A stretch of DNA of 64,000 nt, from positions 8,866,001 to 8,930,000 of the forward strand of contig OX579642.1 in assembly GCA_951230915.1 (NCBI GenBank), read 5' to 3'. Source of the stretch: Antitrichia curtipendula. Its lineage: Eukaryota > Streptophyta > Bryopsida > Hypnales > Leucodontaceae. This document shows, in pieces, positions 46,901 to 60,010 of this stretch; the first letter of the stretch is position 1; each line of letters begins with the position of its first letter. Position numbers and translations under genes: made by a program. The notes under the pieces are model-generated. The model worked only from the letters and a program-made list of their open reading frames with translations, was not told the DNA's origin and did no database searches.

Positions 46901-49900
46901 TGCGTATGAGGCGGCAGTGTACTTCATCAGCCCAGGCGTGCATCCAGCTTACCTCCAACAGTGAGCTTAACACCTGTTCCATAGGTTCTCAGTATGCCTA
47001 CTGCAAAAATATTCATTGCACTCACAAGCACCCAGTAATCACAATCTCCGAACTTCCAATTCATGAAGAGTTTAACGTCATGCCGGACAAAAACAAACAC
47101 CTCACATTATTTCTCTCAGGGCTATAAACATTTAGTACCACTCGAGTGGATGATGAAAGATGGACTGCAGAACCTTTAGGAGCTGAACCCAAGATAAGCG
47201 TCATCATTCCCTACCGTAAAGTAGGAGATAATACTTCATTTTAAACAAAAGATGGGCAGACTTACGATTCTGGTGGATATGAAAAAGCAATACAGGGGAA
47301 CATACCCTAATATCTAGTCCATCCAATCTTTTTCTGCAAATGCGTCCACTGTCACAAACCAAGTACAAGAGGCAGCTCAATGCAGCTGACCAAACTCCCT
47401 CCTCCGTCTCGTCAGCCTGCCAGAAAAACACAGCCCATATTTCAGATGTGAAACGCCTTAAACTCAGCAGCCACTGCATCCATTTGATACTTTAGCCACC
47501 TCTGAAGATAGGCTTCTGCTCTGATATCTATATATAATTATACACCGAACCCACAGGGGTCTGCCTTCCAGGTTTACTTCCCTGTGCATGAACAGCTGGA
47601 TCCTAGTTGCAAACCAGTTCAAATTTTCCCCTCTAGGATACAGCACCACAGAAGTATCGGTATTCCACTAACCCCTACAACCCCATTTCAGTTGTAACTG
47701 TCCAGACAGACAAGCAGTTGGGTGATAAGAGAGAGATGCATAATATTAAAACAAAACCCAAAGAGTAGAGGAGAAAATCTCATACCTGAACAAGATAGAG
47801 AAGCATTTCGCAGACAATATCCAGCAACCAGGCTTCAAAGATTCCAACGGCTGCAGGGGTTCCTTTGTCCGGCTTCTCAACTCCTTTGACCCCTCCATTT
47901 TCTTGATAAGCCCTCTCCTTCTCTCCGCCAGCCAAATCCCCTGCTGACAATACTGATGAAAATGAACCACCCGTCAAAGCAGACGGCTGACTGGGTTCTT
48001 CAGCACAAGATTGATCCTCACTTTGCGTTGGCTCCAAAAGGTGAGCATGGACACCAAGATTGAGTACTAAATCAAATGCACGAACTCTGACCGCCGCCTG
48101 TGTCGAGCTCAACATTCCCTGGGAAGTAAACAGATTGCAACATCCTATCAAATAGGAACAAGAAAACACAGATGCAGAAATACGTAAGCTTATGTGCTAT
48201 TAGGATTTTAGATTATCAAAAACTACGGGAATACCTGAGGTTGTTTTGGCAATTCACAAATTGTAGGTACAGACAGTACAGTACCAAAACATCCCTGAAC
48301 CCCACAAATAAAAATGCCTCATCATGAAAAAGCTAGAAGGTCTCACTCAGTACCTGTAGCAAAGACAAAGTGAGTGGGGCTGCAGCTCGGGAATCTGCCA
48401 TATACCTGAAAATACATCACAAATAAGTTCACGCATACTAGTTTGCCTAAAGTACAAAAAATACACAGACAACAACAAGGCCGATCAATAGCAAGGATAA
48501 CAGGAAGTCAACGATACCATTATGACTCAACAAGCACTAGGTATCCTTAGCTCCCAAAAGCTCTTCCAACACATATTGCCAACGATACCTCATGAAAAAA
48601 AAATTCGTCAAAGATAGCTTACAGATACACCCTTCCAACACACCATTATGATTCTAAACCACCAAAGAATGAGATGTGCAACGTACATATCAATAAGAAG
48701 CTTGATAAGGACGCTTGCAGCAACATCACCAGCTTCCACCGGCACCTTGCCAGCCTGAGCACCATGGGCCGGAGTAGAAGCAGTACTCCCAGATGTGATC
48801 GCCTCGGCACACACAGCTGATACAACTTCCTCCATCTCTGCCTCACTTAATTTCAAGGGTTGCTGCTCACTGTGTTCGCAATTTAATGCACAAGTAGCCA
48901 AGAATAAGTGTCCACAGATAATGCAATATAATCCCTTGCATAAGCAAAACGGTGACTAATTACTCAAGCATAAGCTGGTCACGAGGCATCGGTTGGACAA
49001 TGCAAAATGCAACACTCAAAGTAGTTCCGTAAACTGCATATGCGTACTCGGTCATTCCGTTCTAAAAACATTTACCTGTAGTAGCGATACTGAAACAAAG
49101 GTCGTGCCCTCCTACGTACAGTGCCTGCAGCGCCTTCACCATCCCTGAAGATTTCAAAAACCAACAAACGACGCACACATCTAAGACGAAAATTTTAATT
49201 TTGAGCTCAAGGAAGCTCAACTGAGATTAAGAGATAAGAAATTGTGGTGTGTTTACCACAGCCCACCACAGCTAAGGAGGATTTCCAACTAGAAATCTGA
49301 GAGTGTACCGACCGAGCTATGAAAGTTTGCATTAGTAGGAAGCAATGCAAACTCGTTGAGAAAAACACGAACAAGAGAGTTCACACTTGCGTACAACAGA
49401 GTTAGGTAGATGTACCATCGCGGGGATGGTGTGTTTTTCCTCTTTGCAGCAGCAATAGCTCGAAGATGGGATTTAGCAGCACCATGATCTGTTACAGAAG
49501 TCAAAGCAGATGGCCGGAGCAACTGTTCTGTAATACCCCCCTCCGCACTTGTAGCCTTCACCTTCTCACCCTGCTCTACATGGTAGAAGACAGTTAAATA
49601 CCAATCACATGCAGGACATTCCCAGAACCTCACCCCTAATCCAAACACCCACATGGATCTGAATCCTCCCTAAGAAATGAAAATGGAAAAACAGAAATCT
49701 CAACATAATCTCCTAGCATTGGTTTTAGGTGTAACCTTCTTAATGGCAGGTCCGGTATCCTTGCGATCCATCCCTCGAAGCAGAAGAGCAGCAGCTCCTT
49801 GCTCTCCGAGATGAGGCAAACGCTCCACATGTGGCCTTGCAATGAACCCACTGCCTTACCAGAGAACACATTCCAAGAACAAAGTTCCACATACGGATAT

Positions 49901-52239
49901 TGAGTGCTCCAGAATAACAGCGGTAGTTTGTAACAGCGGCAAAACTTGTAACAATACACTCAAAGAAATTTCAAAATGGGAAGGTGAAATGGAATGACTA
50001 CTACCTGTCCAACATTACCGGAGAAGGTGCCCATGGAAGCTGGCCCGAGTTGCCTGCCCACCGCCACCTCAACACATCCACAGCAATATATTGTAAATCC
50101 AGGTCCTCAACTACTTCCAGGTCTTCCATGCCGCTTACAGCCGTTTTCGATCCACCCCGATTCTCTGACATTCCCCGTTTAATGCCCCCAGGTCGCGGGG
50201 AGCTAGTGGACGCCGGTGTGAGGGGTTTAGAAAGGCTTGGCGATCCAACCCCACCATAGCCATGGTTTGGCAAGTGTCGCAAAACCAGGGCCCGGACAAA
50301 ATTTAGTGACTTGATGAGGGAAGCGGAGGCAAACGTGGAGGTTGTGATACCCGGTGACATGCCACTACCGCGGAAGCTAGACATGTCACCGGGCTGCACC
50401 CAAGGGAGGGATATCTTGCTAGCAGGCTCTGTGATGGAGTTGCATTCAGCAATAATACCCACACAAAACGCATCAATCTGCCGAAGAGTGGACAATCGCG
50501 GGAAATATCTGGTAGCATCAGGCAGTTTGTCAGGTCTACTCATATATATGTTCCTTGGCAACACAATCTTTCACGCGCCATTGCGGCCACACCTTCATCA
50601 GCATCTCGTCATTTGCAAACACTATACCCACTACCTGTGAGTTACATTCATTGTTATCACAACAAGGAACTTCTTACGTTAAGCCATGTATTATCCCAAC
50701 AGTGAACAAGGACTCTCCACAATAACGTCATCTTTAAATTACAAAGACTTACTAAGTCTTTCGGACTTCAGGAGTCATCCCAAAATAATTTTGGAGAGAG
50801 GATATAAAGACGAGGTCACAGGCGTACCTAAAAAGATACTTCTTGAGAAGCGAAACACACTTGGTAATGACTGGTGGGCTGTAACGATTACACATAACCA
50901 CAATCCGCGGTTAGTACATATAAGTGCTCAGTGGATCACATACGCAAGGGGCCATCTTAGTACACTCAAGTCTACCGCCCTGTTGAAACCCTTTCTTAAA
51001 GATGACAAGATACCGAGAGGCTATTGCAACAAATTATGACATCGTTTCATGGAACTAAACCACATCAAATATCAAATACAATGCCACGTAGCAATGAGTA
51101 ACACCAGGACAGGCATCATGTGTCCATCCTACATACAGGTAACAAGTGTTCTCTAACGTTGCCGTTAATGTACTTCAGGTGTGTAACTACTCACGATTTC
51201 TCCTTATTTCTATTCATCTTCTGAACCAACGATCCATATAACCGACTTTGATATATAAAAGAGAAGAATAACTAGAAGTTAAACAAACCTGCGACCTCTC
51301 TCAGCCAGAGCATGTTCAATCAGCACGCTGTAAGCTGAGTCAACCGTCACCGAATTCGCAAGATAGTCCTGCAAAACCCCAAGGTGGTGTTATTGCAGTG
51401 ACTCACAGCGGCAGTTCACATCCTAGAGAGCGTGTTTGAAGAAACTTGGAAACTTCGTAGAATGGATACACCAATCCAAGAAGACAAGAATGGTTTCCCC
51501 TTACCATTCAAAGATTCACAAATCGTACAAAAAGTCAGCCTTACATTAAGTGGAACTTCAGGTCCTACATGGACCTAGACCTTGCCTGACATTCGGACAA
51601 CCATTTTCGTTCCCAGCTCATGCCGGACGATACGAAGCCATCGTATTGTTAAGTTCCAAACCTTCACTGTTTTCATTGAAATTCTCATCATTATGAAACA
51701 AAAATGGAATTAGAACCAAATTACTCCCGTCTATTTATCAGGGCACAGGAGTGAAGTTACCACATTCCATGACCATTACTGCAACGAGTGGAAGGGTGTG
51801 AGACAGAGATGGAGGCAACCTGTGAAGGTCATAATCGAAGGAAACATACCTGCACAGTGCGGAGAGCTTCCGTTGGAGAAACGTGGTGTGAGGATGACAG
51901 GCAATCTGCCACGGCGCGCCTCAGAGGCTCAGGATGCTTTTTGGCTTGCTGGCGTGGTCGCTGACTGCCCCCAGGAACACGCCCGCCTCTTCCACCAAGA
52001 CCCAGGCTATCGCGGTGACTAGGTCCCCCCGAGGAAGAAGCAGGGGCACCCTCGGCCAGAACAATAGCTCGGCCGCTCATGGACCTTTCCCGTCTCTGTG
52101 TCCCTTCCTGCTCCGTCAACGACATCCTGCCGAACTTTCGCAGAGACCCTAAGAGCCTCTTGAAGAGGTCGCCTCCTGTTACTTCACTTCCATTCTCTTC
52201 GAATCGTCTTCCTCCGTCCTCCAAGAAAACTGCCACCAC
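43990..52239 (-). CDS. Large conserved plant protein of unknown function, 18 exons
   Basis: Exons, complement strand: 43990-44076, 44192-44321, 44514-45001, 45199-45882, 46189-46467, 46785-46973, 47306-47416, 47786-48118, 48235-48294, 48354-48405, 48687-48869, 49076-49144, 49416-49570, 49736-49850, 50005-50508, 50828-50878, 51289-51368, 51850-52239. Every junction is GT-AG with matching phase, giving 1319 residues from the ATG at 52239. Later in-frame ATGs (52125 and 52080) are equally possible starts. No enzyme motif or membrane segment is evident. The sequence is Leu/Ala-rich and helical, as in ARM/HEAT-like scaffolds, with low-complexity Ser/Asn and Gly/Arg patches. Typical segments are RRARPLFQYRYYSEQQPLKL, SVLIEHALAERGRR and, at the end, NNEKLLENPYLQMLGILQLS. 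It reminds me of the uncharacterised Arabidopsis At3g12590 family, from memory and unverified. Confidence 0.85.
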
Positions 52240-55200
52240 AATCTTTCTACTCTCCCAATCCGCTACCCGAAAGGGAACCCAATCCTATATACTCTCACAC
52301 AAGCTTAACCAAAAGCTCTCTCCATTTGCACCTCCAACAGAAAACCAGTTCACCGCCAGATCACCGAAGATTGGCATCAGTCTTGCCACAACATGAACAA
52401 CCCTAATTTCCGGCTTCCAACTCAATCCATACCAGCACAAAACTCTCCTGCATCTCACAAAAAATCACGCCACTCCTGAATCACACCTTCCCGATTCTCA
52501 ACCTACAAATGCTGAACTCAGATACCAAATGCCAGAGCCACAAAATTCCCAGAATCTCCAATTCGCGGAGCACGCAATTCCATAACACCAACACGATCGC
52601 CTTCAATGTGCAAATTGACTTCTTCCTCCACAACAAGCGTTGACCGTAACCCTGCAACCCGTACAGACCACCATCTCGCCAATCCCGCCTTCTCGCGGAT
52701 TCACCTCCGAAACACACTCCGCAATATCCTGTAAAAATCACCGAAACAAGAGCTCCCGTATCCCATACTCGCGTGACCTAATCCCTCCGCCACACCAGTT
52801 CTTCCTTCTCGTCCCCCTCACGAAACGCATTCATCGCCTAATCGCACCAAACCAGACCTCAACTCAACGGAACTCCCCTACAAAACCAAAACCGAAACTG
52901 AACACGCAAAACGCAACCAAAACCTGAAATGCTAAAATAAGAGGGAAGCGCCGAGAGAGGATGATGGGAGTTTTACTCAATCTTTCACTATTTAGTGATA
53001 GACTGATTTAAAAAAAGAAGGCAAAATCGGAAGGAAAAGAGAAAGAGGAGGCGAGAAGTGAGAGAGAGAGGGTGTGGAGCAAACCCTAATTGTTGCGGGA
53101 ACCCTAATGCACAATACTGTGGGAGAAGGGGCGATGGTGATAACTTAGAGAGCTGGCCGGAGGGCAGGCGAAGAAGAGGGAGCTCGAAGATCAGCCGGGA
53201 AGCGGGGGACTTTCAGTTCTGCAATGGCGAATGGATGTAAAAGTGTTGGATGAATTATTCATATTCTCTTTTCGTTGGGAGACTGAGCTGTTTACAGTTA
53301 GGACTGTCAGTGGTTTGGGAATTGTCCAATAGCAGTGCTACGAACTTTTCAAAGGGGTGAGAAATCCTTTTTTTTTCTTTTTTTTTGGCCCTTTTTCCCA
53401 TTCTTGTCTTGGATGTAAAAAACTTTCCTACCAGCCTTTTTATTTTGCCTTTTTATTTTGAGCAAAAATTCATTTGCCCTCTCGTATTCTAACCTCTCTA
53501 TACTCCTCCCTCCAAAATTGACCTATGTAGCAAAGCCAACAAAGTGACACACAGTCCAAAAAACAACCTTATTACCTATCCCCTATTTTAGGCCGCCAAT
53601 TTTGTATTTTATATGTTGTACTTCTAAATTCAAGGTTTATATTTCCAAATGTGAATTCAAAATTTTAAATTTCATCGTCCGCAATAATAGTTTATTCTTG
53701 CATTATCCTCAAGGAAAAAATTTGACACGGAGCTCTAAATTTTGCCCTCACAAAGAAGGTTTGTAGTATTATTATAGTACAATCTATTGGTTTGGTTTTT
53801 GCTCTTGGATTCCTTTCTCACTTTCATTAAGGTTTGGATTATTGTTGGAGCTTATTCCAAGACTTTTTAGGAATTTTGACCTTGACAAATTGATGTAATC
53901 AATTTGAAAGTTTTAGGTGAATAAGGAAATTAGAATAATCATTTGAATTCAATATGTATCTTTACAAAAATAAATAAAAATTGACACTCAAGTGTTGATT
54001 GGGACCTAGGAGTATGGTGACATTCTTGAGGCTCCTAGTTAAAATTATTCAAAGCTTCAAATAAAATGCAAAATAAAATACTAAAACAAATAATTTAAAT
54101 CAACAATGTACGATACAATATTTTTAAATGATAATTTATTTTTTAAGAACTAAGTGACATATAAATGTTTGGTGGGCATAACAAAAATTCCAATTGAAGT
54201 ATTTATAAAAAGATGTCATTAATTAATTGCAGCATCTCCAACGAGGAACCTATTATTGACAAAAGATATGTTTTAACTTTAACAGTTTCATAACATTTTT
54301 AATGTATGCAAATGGGGGGCTAAGATGAGCAACAAAAGTTATGATAATATTTATAGTCTCCACTTGAAAAATGTTAGAGAGCTTGACAACAATAGAGTAT
54401 ATCAACTCTACCATTTGTTCATAATAATGAATTTAATTAGTCGTTGGACAATGTTTAATCTCCACCACTCTCTTTACATGATTTGATTAGTTGATCATCT
54501 TTTTCCTTCTAGAATCTTTTCTATTGTTTTCATGGCATTACTAAATGATTTTGGAGTCTCTTGTCCACACAAATTGGAACAACTTGTATTTATAAATTGG
54601 AATAAATTATAATAATTTTGATATTAAAACCTATTGAACCCAAGTGTCAATCCAAACCAAATCAATGACAAAGTAATGAACCTAGCAAATCATACTTTTG
54701 AATAGAATTTTAACAAGTCAATCATTATAATCAAAGCAAAATGTAATATTTTAATCTTTGCATTGACTTTCTAATTTGCACCCATTTGAGTTCAAGATTA
54801 CTCAATAAAAGATGGCATTTACATTAAATACGTTTAAATATTTGAACCTTAATTATCAATATGTAAGTCTTAGATCTATCTTCCAACCAAAGTTAGATAA
54901 AAATATAGAAATATGCAATTGTTATATATTGGATTCAATACTATACTACTAGAAGAATGAATATTTAAAGGGTTTTAAAATTCTATTCTATTATAGTCTT
55001 CAATGAATTGTTGGTCATCTACGTTGAAGTCTATAAGTATTTTGGAATTGTTTAGAAACTGATTTTACTCCAAATCTTCCATTAGTTTATTGCTTGTGAA
55101 TTTTTGAAATCCAATGGGCTTTAGAAACACTACCTGCTTCATTTTGAAGCCATTTATGATAGGAATCATCATTTATTAGTTGTCTTGATTTTGGATCAGT

Positions 55201-56621
55201 TGATGCAATATTATATATTTGAAAGTGATGTTTGGGCACAAACTTTGTCCCTAACTATCTAACTTTAGATAAATCAACAAAATTTGTAGTATACATTGTA
55301 GTATCACAAAAAAATTCTTTTGAAAATCCAATGTGTTCCACGAGACAACGCATCTTTGCTGGTATTCAATTCCATTCTCTAAAATGGTCATTATAGTCAG
55401 GGCAATAGGCAAAAGTTGCATGGTCTTGACTTACTTGAAAGTCTTCCATCAAATTGTTTTTTATTTTTGGAATATAGTTGAAAATGAGTAACTAGTTACA
55501 CTTTTGAAGTTTGTAATTGCAACATAAAAATTATATGCATTGGAATGCTGAATAAATCAATTATTTTAGATATTTGAATAATATAGAAATATGCAAATAT
55601 TAGTTTTATTATTCAAAAGGAACTATTTACAATCTAATCATCAAGTGATGCACTTTCTAAGTCATTTTTGTTTGTTTGTTTGTCAGTACATTATAAAAGT
55701 CTTAACATTGTAGTTGTTGTTTGATAAAGACATCTAAACAATTTTCTAACATAAAATGAAGTATGAGAATAATAATTTTATTTAACTAATTAATACTGAT
55801 AATTAAAAAGATGTACAAATAATCAATGCATTTGTACAAAATAAGAAGAAATTAATTTATAAAGAATAAACAAAATAAAATATGACAAAAATAAAATACC
55901 TTCAATTAATTGGTGAGAACATATATATTAGTCAGTAAAATTACCTCCGATAGATTCTTAGTTTTTACTCATCTTCTTCAAATAGATCTTTAGAGGAAGT
56001 AAATGGATGACATGCCACTTCAATTATCCAATGGTCTTAAACTTATTACAATGCTACCTTCTAATATCTACCCTTTCAGAAAACATTTTTTTCGTCCTAA
56101 CAATATTGCTTTAGTGTCCACCAAATTTGCTAGCAGATTCTGATTTAGATATAAAATTCATACTAATATATCCAAATTATCACTACACTAATAATAATAC
56201 TTAGTATTACCACACTAATTGATTTGAAAATGTTGTAAGTTTTCAATACTCTTGATAAAGATTTTTAACAAGGATATACATATCATTACTATTAAAAAAA
56301 AGAAATCTTTATAAATACAACTGATAAAAATATTTGTCAAGATTAAAAACTTATAATATTTTTATATCAATCAATATTATTAACCCCAAATTTTGTTGTT
56401 AGAGTATTGTTAAACATCTATTCAATAAGGGTGTATCTTTGATTTTTCATACACATTTTAAATGATGCATTATTTTTTGTTCTCAATATTGGAGGCTATT
56501 TCAAGATGAAAAGCTCAAAACCAAAACACATTTTCACTTGAAACCACAACTTACAAAAAACTTATTGGCATGGAAGTTAATCTTGGAAGGACACAACCCT
56601 ATCACCAAGGGAGTTAAATTA
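52240..56621. other. Upstream region of the 18-exon gene, then AT-rich spacer
   Basis: 52240-53240 is C-rich to purine-rich with many CCCTAA/AACCCTA words and is probably leader and promoter. A GAGAGAGAG run lies near 53060. 53300-56621 is AT-rich with no gene seen. Confidence 0.4.
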
Positions 56622-56623
56622 TA

Positions 56624-56875
56624 CTCCCTTTGTCCCAAAATGATTGTCTACAATTTTGTTCAGATTTTTTTATGCCCATTTCATTAATCATATTGTAAAA
56701 CACAAAATTAAAAAAGATTCCAAACTTTATATTACTCGAATCAACAAAGAACATTGCATGTGTTCATTGCAATCTAAATAAAATTAGCCACATAGAAGTC
56801 TCCATATGACCTACTCAAAATAACCTTAAAAAAAGATGACATTGAAAGTGGAAAATCATTTCAGGACGGAGGGAG
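56624..56875. mobile_element. Stowaway-like MITE (TA target)
   Basis: The 252-bp element starts CTCCCTTTGTCCCAAAATGA and ends with the complement of CTCCCTCCGTCCTGAAATGA. TA flanks both sides (56622-56623 and 56876-56877). The ends match the Stowaway consensus known from flowering plants (Tc1/mariner-related). Confidence 0.8.
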
Positions 56876-56877
56876 TA

Positions 56878-58454
56878 TATCATAAAATTTAAAATAAATA
56901 GGAGCATTTTTATTTCTATAGTTTCCTTCAAAGTCATTCATTAAACAAATTTTTCCCTCAATGTCCTTTCAAGGTTAATCCTTGAAGATATACTTGTCTG
57001 GGAGACTTAATCTAAGAATCAAACTAGAATCAATTCTTGTAATTTTTTATTTTAAATATCTTTAAGCTTTAATAAGAAAAATATAGTTTCGATAATGCAT
57101 TGTTTTTTAAATTATTTAAAAAATAAGTAAATAATTATTTTTGTGACAATTTGAACTAGTATTTTAAAAATATAAAATTACACCACTTTTAAACTTCTCT
57201 ATCCATTTGTTCTTAGTGTGGGTTCAAAGAATACATAAAATACACTATAATATTTATCACTCCCATTTCTAATTTTTCTAGAAATTTAATATTATTTTCA
57301 GGCATTTTATAATTTTTATAAAAAAATTTAAAGAAATTATTTTAAACATCATATAAATTTAATTTGAATATTTTTAGTTTAAAACTGATGTTGTATTTTA
57401 CATATATATTTTTGCGAGAAAAAAATATCAAAATTTTAAAAGAAGTGTTTTAATATATGAATTTTGACCAAACAAGAATATACAATGTCTTTTAAAGGTT
57501 AGTCTTCTAGAAAATAAAATTGAGAAGTGAATATCAAACTCTTGCAAAGTATATTTTCTATATGTTTGTAGTAATTAAATCCATATTTCTACTACATAAA
57601 AAGGTGTGCTCTAAAATTAATAATTTAAAAAAAAAAAATTTATTTATAGGACTATACTACTAGAATTAAACTTAAACCCCCCCTTTCTATTATGGTATTC
57701 CCCCTAAAATAATAAGTTTCTTTTAAACAATAAGTGCTTATTTAAAAGTTCCCTCTCAATTGTCCACGCCTAATTGTAGTCCCCCAAATCAAGAAAGAAC
57801 TGCATTTAAATACTATTCTAATTCTTCAATGTATTTAGTGTTGCTTCTCAAATAGTATTACTCCTACAAACATGGGGCCATACTAAATAGGATTTTTTTC
57901 ATCAACTACTATAGACTATACTTTATCCTAGATTCATCATAGAAAATTGGCATCCATTTCATTGCAAATACAATAATTGGCGAAGACCACATTATAAAAG
58001 TAATTGTAATACTATTCGAAGTAAAAATAAATAAATTCAATCATGGAATTGTTTGGATTTCTTGAATTATGGGAACAAAACTATATGAAATTATCTCAAA
58101 TATTATATAGATACTTATTTAGTGTGAACCACACTAAATAGAATGAAGAGTATAGCTAACATACTAAAAAAAGGGAACCACAAGGGAGGGACTTTGGGAA
58201 TATTTTAATTAGAAGAATTAGAAGAAAAGTTGATAGATATGATCTTTGAGTTCCATCAAGTTCTTGAATACTTTAATTGTAGTTTCATTACCCTCCTAAA
58301 TGTCCAAGGAATTATACTTTGATATTGACTAAACTTTGAAGTTATATAAAAACTTACCAAAATATTATTTGGAAAATTTCTTCTTTAAGTAAAATACTTT
58401 ATAAAGATTATTTCAAGCATCAAAAATCTGATTGTGAACAAAATTATTCATAAT
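56878..58454. other. Gene-free AT-rich stretch
   Basis: Very A/T-rich, with homopolymer tracts. No coding or structured feature seen. Confidence 0.5.
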
Positions 58455-58940
58455 TTTTCTATTGAAGATTTTGTGTAATCATAACCATTGATATTGTTGA
58501 TGTTTTAGTGTTAAAGGCTCATAGAAATGAGCTTAAAAGTATACTAAATCTTGAAGGAAAATCACATTAGAAATTCATTTAAAAAAATATTGAGTAGATT
58601 TTGAGAAGCCATAAATCAATTATAATCATACATTTTATGTCATTTAGCCTCATATGTTTTTCATAACCTCAATTTTTGATTTAACATGTGAAAAGTAGAT
58701 TGAAAGACTTCAAATCACTTTCACAAATTCAACACCTTCTTGATCAAATATTATAATTTGTCAATTTATAAGTGATATTATTGTGTTTTCTTTTTTTATG
58801 TGGTCCACAACACATCTAGTTTGAATTCATCTACTTACAATTTTTTTTAAATTGATAATACTTTTCAAAACTTAAGTTTTTTTGTTTCATTTCAAAAAAA
58901 CTCCAAATAGCTCAAAAAAAGGCTTTGGGCATTTAGGAAT
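58455..58940. repeat. Dispersed repeat R1, copy 2
   Basis: Same direction and about 480 bp of alignable sequence with 22495-22975. It ends GGGCATTTAGGAATTAA, a decayed form of the TTTAGGGG-TTAA end. Confidence 0.65.
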
Positions 58941-59466
58941 TAAATTTTGAATAGCAAAGAAAATCATAACCTTCTCAAGATTCAAATTAAGCCAACATTC
59001 AACTAAGATTTTGCGGTAGTCAATACAAAGACCTAAAGATCATGGATTCATCTCACTTACATAATTACATGAGAAAACCGTATAGGTACCTTTTGCTCTA
59101 TATTTAGATTGCATGGATACAAATTTTGATTTCTAAACCTTGGAAGGATGGGTTGATCATCGTGGAAATCATCCTTTTTAATTAATACCTTGTGCATCAT
59201 TGAGAAAAAAATCCCAAAAGCATCCATTAAAGGTCAAACTATGATGATCCTTTTTCACATAGAGGATGTTAAAGTGATCATATGAAGTGGGCCTTGCACA
59301 ATGAATTCTATGTCTGAAGGATAATTGTAACATGGGTGGCAAATAAAAAATTCCTGTGTTTTCCAAAGACTAAATTCACTTTGTAAGGCCCACTTCGTAT
59401 GAACACTCTAATGTCTTACTTTTCACACAAAATTTCAAGGATGAACATTTGCACTTCTGTCTTACA
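58941..59466. other. Gene-free stretch
   Basis: No gene or delimitable repeat. A short block near 59400-59460 resembles, in reverse, part of repeat R2 (AGTGCAAATGTTCATCC words). Confidence 0.4.
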
Positions 59467-59626
59467 TAAGGTAAACTACCCCATTACAAAATAAATGGGA
59501 GCAAGTCCATTGTGGACTGAAAATTAATGGTGGTGTACATTCAAGTTTTGAAATGTACACCACCATTAATTTTCAGCCCACAATGAGCTTGCTCCCATTT
59601 ATTCCATAACGGGGTAGTTTACCTTA
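59467..59626. mobile_element. 160-bp foldback MITE, TAAGGTAAAC ends
   Basis: Almost the whole element is palindromic. The arms run from TAAGGTAAACTACCCC and pair over about 75 bp each, meeting near 59546. The ends match the element at 63258-63711. A TA target is possible but cannot be separated from the end sequence. Confidence 0.82.
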
Positions 59627-60010
59627 GAAGAATTATGTGTAGTCCACAACAACTTTACAAGGATAAACCCAAAACACTCTAGAATGATGCACAAAAAAGA
59701 TCTTACTTATCAACCACCTTCTGAGAATGATAAATGTACCATTCATCACAATACAATTTCTTGTATTGTTGTATGCAATTCTACCAAGGGATTAGAGTAA
59801 CGCCCACCAGATTCAATCGAGGTACAGACAGCAGGTTCAGCTCAATGATATATTAGACCTATTCTCCTATTTCTTGGCCTTTTACAATAATGGTAATGAA
59901 CTCATCATCTTGCTCCCTTCCTGCACAAGACTTCCCGTAAAGGTTTATGAAATTGAGATTGCTCTTGTGGATTGCTGTCATTGACAAATGGTAGTGGCAA
60001 AGCTATCAAC

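Noticed and set aside
50686..51039. 117-residue plus-strand frame
   Set aside because: The minus strand here carries exon 50828-50878 of the 18-exon gene with correct phases, and the plus frame has no recognisable content.
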